Assembly (NCBI GenBank): GCA_018001935.1
Contig: JAGNHB010000023.1
Location: forward strand, 1-64,000
Length of the DNA stretch: 64,000 nucleotides
Direction of reading: 5' to 3'
DNA from: Acidobacteriota bacterium
GTDB lineage: Bacteria; Acidobacteriota; JAAYUB01
This document shows positions 18,801 to 25,309 of this stretch, in pieces (the first letter of the stretch is position 1; each line of letters opens with the position of its first letter). The notes below the pieces were generated by a model. It did no database searches, had not been told where the DNA came from, and saw only the letters and a program-made list of their open reading frames with translations. A program made the position numbers and the translations under genes.

Positions 18801-19217
18801 CGCCAGCGAGACGAAGACCAGGGCCCCTCCGGCGTCGGGCCGGAGATAGCCGAATTCGCCCTGGGCGCCCACCCAGATGCGTCCCTCCCCGTCCAGGTCC
18901 AGCGAACGGACGCAGGTCCGGTTCGCCGTGGGGATCAGCCGCCAGCGCACCCCGTCGTATTCGAGGACCCCGTCGTTGTTGCCGGCGTAGACCACCCCGC
19001 GCCGGTCCTGGACGAAGGCCCAGTTCTGGGGTTGCGCCCGATACTCCCGGGGGCTGAAGTTCTGGATCCAGGGGAGGCCCTGCTCGGCAGGCGGCCCGGC
19101 CGCCGCCAGGGACGCCAGGGCGAAGAGGAGGCCGACGACGAGGGTCCGTCGGACGAAACCCCCGGCCGTGCTGCCGGACCCGGTCGTCGTGAAGGGTCGA
19201 ATCACCATGGCCGTCAT
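15840..19217 (-). CDS. Propeller-type sensor histidine kinase (Reg_prop, Y_Y_Y, HisKA, HATPase)
   Basis: An ~1125-aa membrane sensor. It has a signal/anchor helix, then two seven-bladed 'two-component regulator propeller' domains (repeats such as DRRGVVYAGNNDGVLEYDG and EDDDGRLWLGTRNHGVLRL). A Y_Y_Y beta-sandwich (YRFRVRAKNVHGHVG) leads to one transmembrane helix, HisKA with the phospho-acceptor in TSHELRTPLTSIVGYANL, and HATPase_c with the N box (LRQVIDNLVGNAVKF), G1 (VDTGPGLDD) and G2 (GAGLGLPICRKIVEHHGG). In Bacteroidetes such proteins sense polysaccharide fragments; the ligand here is unknown. Unlike many relatives it has no receiver or AraC output domain and no regulator beside it. Start chosen at 19217; 19208 is an alternative. 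Confidence 0.9.
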   Translation of the reverse strand: MTAMVIRPFTTTGSGSTAGGFVRRTLVVGLLFALASLAAAGPPAEQGLPWIQNFSPREYRAQPQNWAFVQDRRGVVYAGNNDGVLEYDGVRWRLIPTANRTCVRSLDLDGEGRIWVGAQGEFGYLRPDAGGALVFVSLADRLKPQHRTFNDVWCTHATRAGVFFTTRNRLFRYSGGRVRSWAPTTSFHQSYRVGERLFLREPGRGLVELNGDALRPLPGGERFAGEKIGCMLPWPAAVPGGPDRILVGTRGQGLLLLDGGGLAEFPTQADDFLRQNLLYHGLVLPDGSVALATVHGGVVHLDHEGRLIRVVDKRSGLQDETVYALFLDGQSGLWLGLENGISRVAMSEPLSRYDERSGLKGTVMTVCRHAGVLHVGTSRGIHRLESVLRADNGLPAPAFLPVTGIRSQIWAFLPVGTSLLVADNEGVHEIRGSQATMVRPSVGNTGCLCPSRVNPSRIFVGMQDGLASIRRSDVDGGPWVDEGRVPGITEQVRSIAEDDDGRLWLGTRNHGVLRLTFPGGGRKAARPVPAIERYGLSHGLPSPNENRVDRAAGGILFCTHAGIYRFDTPRGRFLPDPRFARLFGGEARRVSLLREDARGDLWLHTMIETQGAHGTGVALRQADGTFRFVDTPFLRLAEYAIDAICPEPDGVVWLGGTDGLLRYDPRVPKDYARDFATLVRRVSVNGRGLFGGAGAPPGEGGAEGPRLEPADHSLAFEFAATSFDAPSALRYQVRLEGYDPDWSPWGPAPFKEYTNLPPGDYRFRVRAKNVHGHVGREGDYPFRILPPWTETWWARALALAGLVALGYGGFRWGVASLERRHQRELSRQKAETEAQRLRSAWLEQVNRMKNDFLTTTSHELRTPLTSIVGYANLTRKKLQEVLLNPDVTDEFRRQKATRQVMGNMEVLLEESRRLEKLIEKILDLSTLESGLVDWKTEPVDLHGLIVEVIAAHGRAAGAKGLTLRQDLCADPAALFGDGKRLRQVIDNLVGNAVKFTPTGGAVSIRLEWGVPDDEGQPPDARRAGADRLPAVGEGPGPAASPPAAPRFARVSVVDTGPGLDDDEWDTVFDVFHPAGDTLAPKPEGAGLGLPICRKIVEHHGGRIWAEPNPGGGCVFRFTLPTDSSV

Positions 19218-19378
19218 CCTGGGCGGATCATGCTCCGGAACGTCGGGCTCCGGCCGAACACCGGGAAGAACCCGCGGCGACAAGGCGCATCGGCGTCCCG
19301 CCGGCGGCTCGAACAAAGGTTGTGCGTACACCTTTCCGACCGTTTTCCGTCATTTCCGAGAAACTCTCACGTCCCACT

Positions 19379-19405
19379 ATTATACCGGGGTATAAGCCAA
19401 GTCAA
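19379..19405 (-). promoter_or_regulatory. Promoter with overlapping palindrome, upstream of the sensor kinase
   Basis: On the minus strand, TTGACT (19405-19400) and a perfect TATAAT (19384-19379) are only 15 bp apart. The 14-bp palindrome TATACCGGGGTATA (19381-19394) overlaps the -10 element and fills much of the spacer. A tight spacer with a palindrome in it suggests a regulated promoter with a repressor or activator site (inference). Confidence 0.55.
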
Positions 19406-19573
19406 CATATTCTTCATTCCCTATGGGCCTGTTCCCGAGAACGGTGTGGGTGGCACTGCTGGCGGCCGCCGGGTTCGAGCCGCTCGAGGTTCCCCTGGAG
19501 ACCCCCTCGGTCGGCAACGCAGGGACGAAGGTTTTCCTCGGGCTGCGCCCCCTCGCCAGCGAGCGGGTTCAGA

Positions 19574-19602
19574 CCGTACGCGCGCCGAGCCGAGGCGCGC
19601 GC
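19574..19602. repeat. REP-like palindromic repeat, copy A
   Basis: A 29-bp unit starting ccgtacgcgcgcc. It folds into an 8-bp GC stem (cgcgcgcc/ggcgcgcg) around the 7-nt loop gagccga. An identical copy lies at 55271 and a one-base variant at 55321. Confidence 0.65.
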
Positions 19603-19721
19603 CTGGAGCAGGTCTCGGCGCAAACGCACGATTGACTGTCCCATGCCCCCGCAACCGACTGTCCCGTCTCTGCGCCTCTCCACCCCCACCCCGCTCACCC
19701 GGCGGACGCAGACGATTGCCC

Positions 19722-19750
19722 TTGACACGCTTTCAGCGCCGTTGTAAGTT
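19722..19750 (+). promoter_or_regulatory. Putative promoter of the CHASE2-cyclase gene
   Basis: A perfect TTGACA (19722-19727) is followed after 17 bp by TAAGTT (3/6). It lies 72 bp before the first possible start codon. Confidence 0.4.
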
Positions 19751-19821
19751 CCGGGGAGGGGAAGCGGAAACCGAGGCCGACCGCCCGGCCTGGGACCGCC
19801 ACGCTCCACCGAAGCCAAACC

Positions 19822-21927
19822 TTGCCGGTGACAGGACGGATCGCCAGCGTGAACGCAACGGTACGCAACCGGATCAGGCGCCTGTTGAGGAAGTGGTCTC
19901 CCGTCGTGGCAGCCTGTCTGGCGGTCTTCCTCCTTTTCGCCTTCCTGCGGGAAACGCAAACCCTCCGGGTGCTGGAGCTGAAAACGCGCGACTGGAGGCT
20001 CCGGCTGCGCAACGCCGCCTTCCTGTCCTCCCTGCAGGCGCCCACGCACGTGCGGTCGGACCGGGTCGTGATGGTGGGCATCGACGACCGGGCCCTCGGC
20101 ACGATCGAGGAACCGATGCTGTTCTGGACCGGCCACTTCGCCGAGGTCCTCGGCGCCCTCGACCGGGCCGGTGCGGCCGTGGTGGCGCTGGACCTGCAAT
20201 TCCAGGTTTCGGGAGACGACTTCCTGCGCCGCCGAATGGCCCGTGAAACGGGCGGGGCCCCGGACGGGCGGGTCGCCGCCGGCAGCCTGGGCCCGGGTGA
20301 TCGTGCCCTCTTCAAGGTGCTGCGCTCCGGACGGGTCCTTCTCCTGTCCTACCTTCGCCCCGACGGGTCGCTGCAGTGCCCCTGGCCGCCGTACCGCTTC
20401 GCGGCGGGCGATGCGAACCTCTTCCTCGGCAACGTGGAAGCCGATCCGGACGGGGTGGTCCGGCGGCAGTACCTGTACCGGACCGCTCAGTTCCCCGACG
20501 GCACCCAGGCCCCCTGCTACAGCCTTCCCTTCCTGGCCGCCTGCCGGGCCCTCCGCGCGGAGCCGGTCTTCGACGGCTCCCGGCTCCGGATCGGCACCCG
20601 GCCGGTCGTTCACGACCGCGAGTTCTTCTTCGACATCAACTTCATCGGCCCCCCGGGGACGTTCCAGGACGGCCCGGGCTTTTCCGAACTGCTCGAGCGG
20701 GCCCGGGCGAACGACGACCGGTGGTTCGCCGAACGGTTTCGCGACCGCGTGGTGCTGATCGGGCCGACGTACGCCGGCAACAACGACCTGGTGCCCACGC
20801 CGGCCGGCGGGGACAGCCACGGCGAGATGGCCGGGATCGAATTCCACGCCAACGCCCTGCACACCCTTCTGAATTCCGACTTCATGATTTCCTGGACTGA
20901 CAGGGCCAACCTGGCGGTCCTGCTGCTCCTCTGCCTGGGGTCGGCCGTGATCTGCCGGTTGTTCCGGCCCCGCCCCGCCCTGGTCGGCCTGGCCGGTCTT
21001 GGCGTCGGGCTGGCGGCCGGCGCCCTGGTGGCCTGCGCCCGGTGGAATACCTGGCTGGACCTCGCGACCCCGCTCCTCGCCCTGCCGGTGGTGTACATGT
21101 CGGTGTTCACCTGGCGCTACCTGGCCGAGGACCGGAGACGTCGACACCTCCGGCAGATCCTCGGGCGGTACGTCTCCGAAAACGTGGCCCGGGAACTCCT
21201 GAAGGATGCGTCCAGCCTGGCACTGGGCGGGGTGCGGCACAACGTCACCATCCTGTTTTGCGACCTCAACGACTTCACCGAGCTTTCCGAGCAGAGCGAG
21301 CCGGAGCAGATTATCTCGATGCTCAACGACTACTTCACCCGCATGGAGACGGTGATCTTCCGCCATGGGGGGACCCTCAAGCAGTTCGTGGGCGACGAGA
21401 TCATGGTGATCTGCGGCGCCCCCGCGGCTGACCCCGACCACGCCGTGTTCGCCTGCCGGATCGCCCTGGAGATGGAGAAGGAACTGATCCGGTGGCAGGA
21501 CGAACTCCGGGGAAAAGGCGGACCGACCCGGGACGCCAAGTTCGGCCTTCACAGCGGCGAGGTGGTGGCGGGCAACGTCGGTTCGCCGAACCGGTCCGAG
21601 TACGCCACGGTCGGCGACGTGGTGAACACCGCCTCGCGGATCATGGGGCTATCCAAGCGGCTGGGCCGCCGGATTGTCGTCAGCGAGCAGACGCGCCGCC
21701 TGGCGGGGGAGGCCTTTTCGTTCGAGGACCTGGGCTCTCACGAACTCAGGGGAAAATCCGCGGCCATCCGGGTCTTCGCCCTGTCCGGCCCGGATCGGCA
21801 GCCCGCCCCCACCGCACCGGAAGCCCCCCAGGCCGGACCGCCCGTGGAAACCGGCGGACAACCGGTTCCCAACCTGGATAAACCGGATAATCCACGGATG
21901 AACACGGATCGAGTTCCGTCAGACTGA
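19822..21927 (+). CDS. CHASE2-domain adenylate/guanylate cyclase (class III)
   Basis: Up to 701 aa. A transmembrane helix (about 27-42) and an extracytoplasmic CHASE2 sensor domain (about 60-350) are followed by three transmembrane helices (about 355-435). A cytosolic class III cyclase domain (about 470-650) ends the protein. The metal-binding Asp residues are in FCDLNDFT and VGDEIM, and the transition-state Asn/Arg in VVNTASRI. The usual substrate-selecting Lys directly before [FY]-x-G-D is Gln (LKQFVGD), with Lys one residue earlier, so nucleotide specificity cannot be read off. The start is uncertain: TTG at 19822, or GTG at 19828 or 19849. The last ~40 residues are Pro-rich. Confidence 0.9.
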   Translation: MPVTGRIASVNATVRNRIRRLLRKWSPVVAACLAVFLLFAFLRETQTLRVLELKTRDWRLRLRNAAFLSSLQAPTHVRSDRVVMVGIDDRALGTIEEPMLFWTGHFAEVLGALDRAGAAVVALDLQFQVSGDDFLRRRMARETGGAPDGRVAAGSLGPGDRALFKVLRSGRVLLLSYLRPDGSLQCPWPPYRFAAGDANLFLGNVEADPDGVVRRQYLYRTAQFPDGTQAPCYSLPFLAACRALRAEPVFDGSRLRIGTRPVVHDREFFFDINFIGPPGTFQDGPGFSELLERARANDDRWFAERFRDRVVLIGPTYAGNNDLVPTPAGGDSHGEMAGIEFHANALHTLLNSDFMISWTDRANLAVLLLLCLGSAVICRLFRPRPALVGLAGLGVGLAAGALVACARWNTWLDLATPLLALPVVYMSVFTWRYLAEDRRRRHLRQILGRYVSENVARELLKDASSLALGGVRHNVTILFCDLNDFTELSEQSEPEQIISMLNDYFTRMETVIFRHGGTLKQFVGDEIMVICGAPAADPDHAVFACRIALEMEKELIRWQDELRGKGGPTRDAKFGLHSGEVVAGNVGSPNRSEYATVGDVVNTASRIMGLSKRLGRRIVVSEQTRRLAGEAFSFEDLGSHELRGKSAAIRVFALSGPDRQPAPTAPEAPQAGPPVETGGQPVPNLDKPDNPRMNTDRVPSD

Positions 21928-22078
21928 AGCCGGACAACTCGACGAAGTCGACCCGGCCGGCGAGGGATTCGGAGACCTCTCTCACCTCGGTTTCGTTCGA
22001 TCATGCCCTGATTTTTCCATGAAAACTCGGAGTTCTCCTCCGAATTTTCAAGGAAGCGGTGACGACGTCCGGTGCGGT

Positions 22079-22309
22079 TTAATCGGGGTCGGGTTCCTTC
22101 CGGTCTTTCTCCGCCGCCGCCTCCCGGGCCCGGGAGGCCAGGTGGAGGACGAAGAGGATCCCGGCGGAGACCATGCAGAGGATGCTCGCCGTGGCGAAAA
22201 CCAGGGGCCGGTCGATGCACGGGGCGACTTTCCAGAAAAACAGCCCGGCACTGATCAGCATCAGGGCGATCCCCGCCCCGTGGTAAAGCGTGCTGTCCTT
22301 GAACGTCAT
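22079..22309 (-). CDS. Small membrane protein with two transmembrane helices
   Basis: A 76-aa protein with two hydrophobic helices (about 10-28, GAGIALMLISAGLFFW, and 36-56, LVFATASILCMVSAGILFVL) and a charged C-terminal tail (REAAAEKDRKEPDPD). ggaggg lies 9 bases before the ATG at 22309. I do not recognise a family; the double-helix hairpin with cytosolic charged tail is common in small envelope proteins. It follows the cyclase-family gene by 53 bp and is probably co-transcribed with it. Confidence 0.65.
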   Translation of the reverse strand: MTFKDSTLYHGAGIALMLISAGLFFWKVAPCIDRPLVFATASILCMVSAGILFVLHLASRAREAAAEKDRKEPDPD

Positions 22310-22362
22310 GGTGTTACCCTCCACTGCGCGGGATGCCGATCCGTCCCGTTCCGAGCCCGGTT

Positions 22363-23016
22363 TCAGGGGAGAGCCTCCCCGCACTCGTCCACCAGGGCCA
22401 CGGCACGGACGGGGGAGCCGTCGGCGGCGGGGATGGGAAGGGGGAAGGCGGCGAAGCGGAACGCCCTGCCAGCCAGGCCGCCGAGCCCCCGCAGGTTCTC
22501 CACGAGGATGGCGCCCCGGGAGAGCAGCGCCCGGTGGACCGGCAGTCCCCCGCTGTCGAAAGCATCCACCGACGGGGCGTCCACGCCGAGTCCCTTGATC
22601 CCGGCGAACGCCAGTCGTTCGGCAGCGGCGGGGTCCAGCGCCGGGTAACCCCGGTTGTATGCCTGTGTCCCCCAGAACGCGTCCCAACCGGTCCACAGGA
22701 GCACGAACTCCCGGGGCCCCGCCCAGCCGGGCGTCCGCTCCAGGTTTTCCCACCGGACGGGGCGCCCGGCGAAGGCGCGCACGTCCGCCACGAACCCCGG
22801 ACCCGTGAAACGCTCGAGCGTCAACCCGTCCAGGGCGGGGCCGTCCGTCAAGTGGGCGGGGGCATCCACGTGGGTGCCCGTGTGCGTGGTGAGGGTGAGG
22901 CGGCGTTCCTCGTAACCGTGACGGGGGCGGTTCTTCAGGAGCTTCACCGCCGGTGACGGCGTGCCGGGCCAGACGGGCATGTCGGGGGCGATGGGTTGAG
23001 AAAGGTCTATAACCAT
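22363..23016 (-). CDS. Cyclase family protein (kynurenine formamidase-like metal hydrolase)
   Basis: A 217-aa protein with the family signature HTGTHVDAPAH (residues 45-55), whose His and Asp residues bind the catalytic metal ion. The opening MVIDLSQPIAPDMPVWPG and the GLGVDAPSVDAF segment are also typical. Members hydrolyse N-formylkynurenine or cyclic amides; no kynurenine-pathway gene is nearby, so the substrate is open. The start at 23016 is where family similarity begins, but no clear ribosome-binding site precedes it. It lies 5 bases after the stop of a decayed-looking small reading frame, which could have provided coupled translation. Confidence 0.85.
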   Translation of the reverse strand: MVIDLSQPIAPDMPVWPGTPSPAVKLLKNRPRHGYEERRLTLTTHTGTHVDAPAHLTDGPALDGLTLERFTGPGFVADVRAFAGRPVRWENLERTPGWAGPREFVLLWTGWDAFWGTQAYNRGYPALDPAAAERLAFAGIKGLGVDAPSVDAFDSGGLPVHRALLSRGAILVENLRGLGGLAGRAFRFAAFPLPIPAADGSPVRAVALVDECGEALP

Positions 23017-23021
23017 GGTTT

Positions 23022-23157
23022 TTACAGCTTTTTGTAAATCGTTGCGATCTTCATCCCCATGTCGCGGACCTTCTCCGGGACCGCTTCTTACGTGTCGCCC
23101 CGGGCCCGTTACCTTCTTGAACCGGCCTTCCCGGTCCACGTATTTTACCCCATCCAC
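23022..23157 (-). pseudogene. Possible remnant of a small protein gene
   Basis: From GTG 23157 the minus strand reads VDGVKYVDREGRFKKVTG in one frame. After a shift at a run of C/G and past an in-frame TAA, the adjacent frame reads EAVPEKVRDMGMKIATIYKKL (here split: EAVPEKVRDMG then MKIATIYKKL) and ends at TAA 23022, just before the cyclase-family start. Both halves have protein-like composition and join naturally, suggesting one ~45-residue gene broken by a frameshift and a stop. Speculative; no homologue could be checked. Confidence 0.3.
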
Positions 23158-23164
23158 GGCACCT

Positions 23165-23193
23165 TTGACAGGAAATCCCCTTTTGCGTATACT
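23165..23193 (+). promoter_or_regulatory. Near-consensus sigma-70 promoter of the exo/endonuclease-fold gene
   Basis: A perfect TTGACA (23165-23170), a 17-bp spacer and TATACT (23188-23193, 5/6) lie about 100 bp upstream of the gene starting at 23297. One of the best promoter matches in the window. Confidence 0.7.
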
Positions 23194-23296
23194 GGCACGG
23201 ATCATTCGGCGTGTTCCGCGCGTTCTGCGGCCGGCCCCGGCCTGAATCGCGAAGCACAAAGAGAAGAAGAGCATGGGCGTGATGGGGGAAACGGGG

Positions 23297-24940
23297 ATGA
23301 AACCGCTTCGGGTTGCTTCAGTCCTGACGATCGTCGCCTGCCTGGCGGGCGCGGCCCTCCGGGCCGATCCCGGGGAGCCCGGCCGTTCGGCGGCGGGCGC
23401 CCCGGCGAAACCCGCCGCCGCCCGGCCCGCCGTCTCCGGGCCCGGGTTGCTCTCCTGGGCCGAACTGGACGTGCTGGGCCGTTGCGGAGAGTCCTACCCC
23501 CCCGGTCTGAAAGCCCGGATGGACAAGATCCTCGAAACCCCGTTCCGGGGCGGCGCGATCCGGCGGCCGGCCGCGCCGAAGTCCTCCCCCGAACTCGGGC
23601 CCTTCGTCCGCGCCGCCATGTGGAACATCGAGCGCGGCCTCAACTTCGACGCCGTGGCGGCGGCCCTGGCCGACCCCGGCAAGCTCGCCGCCCTGCTGGA
23701 CCCGAAGGAGTGCCCGCCCGGCAGCGCCGCCCGCCGGGAGGCCCTGGAACAGGCCGCCCTCCTCCGGGAGGCGGACATCCTCGTCCTCAACGAGGCGGAC
23801 TGGGGGATGAAGCGCACGAAATACCGCTTCGTGGCGGAGGACCTGGCCCGCCTCCTTGGCATGGAGTTCGCCTACGCCGTGGAGTTTTTGGAGGTGGACC
23901 CCATCGCGCTGGGGACGGAGACCTTCGAAGGGATGGACAGCGCCGAACGCGAAAGGCTCCGCCGCGAGATCGCGGTGGACCGCTCCCGCTACCGTGGCCT
24001 CCACGGGACGGCCGTCCTCTCCCGCTTCCCCATCCGGAAGGCCGAGATCCTGCGTCTGCCCCAGGTCTACGACTGGTACGCCGGGGAGAAACGGCCGGTC
24101 TCCCTCCCCGAGAAGGCCAAGCGGTCGACCTCGGAGAAGGTGTTTCTCGAGACCGTCCTGCGCGAGGTCCGCCGCGGGGGGCGCAACTGCCTCCGGGTGG
24201 ACCTGGAGGTGGCGGGACTTCCCGGGAAGACCGTCACGGTACTCGCCACCCACCTGGAGAACAAGTGCAAGCCCGAGAAGCGGCGAAGCCAGGTCTATTC
24301 CCTTCTGACCCACTACCTTGACATCCCCCACCCCGTGATCCTGGCGGGCGACATGAACACCACCGGCTCCGACGGCACCCCCACCTCCATCTCCCGGGAG
24401 GTGAAACGCCGCGTGGGGAGCGCCGAGTTCTGGACCACCCAGGGGGTGAAGTACGCCACGGGGGTCGGGATCCTCTTCGACCTGATCAGCGGCGGGGTGA
24501 GGCTGCTGAAGAACCAGTACGACCCCACCTCCCGCCACGTCCCCGTCTTCGCCCCGAACCCCGAGGCCGCCTTCTTCGACACCCTTCGGGACATGCGTTT
24601 CGACGACGGCGGGGCCTTCGACTTCCGCGGCGACGCCGGGCGCACCGTCAACGGCACCGCCGGGAAGTTGGCCAACTCCAACATGCGGCAGGGCAAGGGC
24701 TTCGTCCCGACTTTCGAGGTGGAGCGCACCATCGGCGCCCTCGGCCGCCTCAAGCTGGACTGGTTCTTCGTCAAGGGCTTCGCCCGGGACCCGGACCGTG
24801 CCGCCGAACCGTACCGCTTCGCGCCCCACTTCCCGCGGACCCTCAAGGCCCTCAACGAAGCGGTGCCCGAGGACATCTCGGACCACTGTCCCATCACCGT
24901 GGACCTCCCGCTGGCCGAACCCGGATCCCTCGTCCCCTGA
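23297..24940 (+). CDS. Secreted endonuclease/exonuclease/phosphatase-family protein
   Basis: A 547-aa protein with a signal peptide (MKPLRVASVLTIVACLAGA). The EEP fold is shown by ordered catalytic motifs: WNIERG, LNEADWGM, GTAVLSRFPI, ATHLENK, LAGDMNTTGSDG and the terminal SDHCPI. These cover the metal-binding Glu, the general-base Asp and the catalytic His of the DNase I/inositol-phosphatase superfamily. The substrate (nucleic acid, phospholipid or sugar phosphate) cannot be told from sequence. It is longer than typical family members, with a ~100-residue N-terminal addition and inserted segments. ATG 23297 was preferred because it begins the signal peptide; 23273 and 23282 are in frame upstream. 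Confidence 0.85.
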   Translation: MKPLRVASVLTIVACLAGAALRADPGEPGRSAAGAPAKPAAARPAVSGPGLLSWAELDVLGRCGESYPPGLKARMDKILETPFRGGAIRRPAAPKSSPELGPFVRAAMWNIERGLNFDAVAAALADPGKLAALLDPKECPPGSAARREALEQAALLREADILVLNEADWGMKRTKYRFVAEDLARLLGMEFAYAVEFLEVDPIALGTETFEGMDSAERERLRREIAVDRSRYRGLHGTAVLSRFPIRKAEILRLPQVYDWYAGEKRPVSLPEKAKRSTSEKVFLETVLREVRRGGRNCLRVDLEVAGLPGKTVTVLATHLENKCKPEKRRSQVYSLLTHYLDIPHPVILAGDMNTTGSDGTPTSISREVKRRVGSAEFWTTQGVKYATGVGILFDLISGGVRLLKNQYDPTSRHVPVFAPNPEAAFFDTLRDMRFDDGGAFDFRGDAGRTVNGTAGKLANSNMRQGKGFVPTFEVERTIGALGRLKLDWFFVKGFARDPDRAAEPYRFAPHFPRTLKALNEAVPEDISDHCPITVDLPLAEPGSLVP

Positions 24941-25062
24941 AGCGAGATCACCGGAAGCAGCAGGCCGAAGGGGTCCGGCCGGCGTTTCATTTATACTGTA
25001 TTCTGAGTGGAAAACCGCCACGGCAGGCCCTCCCTGACCTCCGACCCTCGTATCCGCATTAG

Positions 25063-25078
25063 ATACAATATATTGTGG
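25063..25078. promoter_or_regulatory. NrdR box 1
   Basis: The 16-mer atacaatatattgtgg matches the NrdR palindrome ACACWATATAKTGTGT at 14 of 16 positions. NrdR represses ribonucleotide reductase genes when dATP is high. It is 30 bp (three helical turns) from box 2. Confidence 0.8.
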
Positions 25079-25092
25079 TTATCAATTTTCCG

Positions 25093-25108
25093 CCACAAAA
25101 TATTGTGC
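25093..25108. promoter_or_regulatory. NrdR box 2
   Basis: ccacaaaatattgtgc matches the NrdR consensus at 13 of 16 positions and ends 8 bp before the -35 element of the nrdJ promoter. The tandem arrangement on one DNA face is typical of NrdR targets. Confidence 0.75.
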
Positions 25109-25116
25109 TTTCCCCC

Positions 25117-25146
25117 TTGACAAGCCCCCCCCCGGAGGCATATAAA
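25117..25146 (+). promoter_or_regulatory. nrdJ promoter
   Basis: TTGACA (25117-25122), an 18-bp C-rich spacer and TATAAA (25141-25146) lie immediately downstream of the two NrdR boxes. This leaves a ~155-base leader before the nrdJ start. Confidence 0.7.
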
Positions 25147-25309
25147 TCGGGTCCGCAATCACGCGCCCGGCGGCCTGCGTCCCACAGGGTCCAGGAGGGG
25201 AACTGCGCGCCACGTGACCCGGTTCTCCGGACGCCTGCCACCCGCCCGCCCGCCCGCGATTCCCGGCCGGAAAACCCTCGCCGGGCCATTCTCGACCAAG
25301 GAGCCAGCC

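Noticed and set aside
25147-25309. Cobalamin riboswitch in the nrdJ leader
   Set aside because: The leader has a partial B12-box-like stretch (ccaggaggggaactgcgc), but no convincing box or surrounding paired stems. The NrdR boxes already explain regulation.
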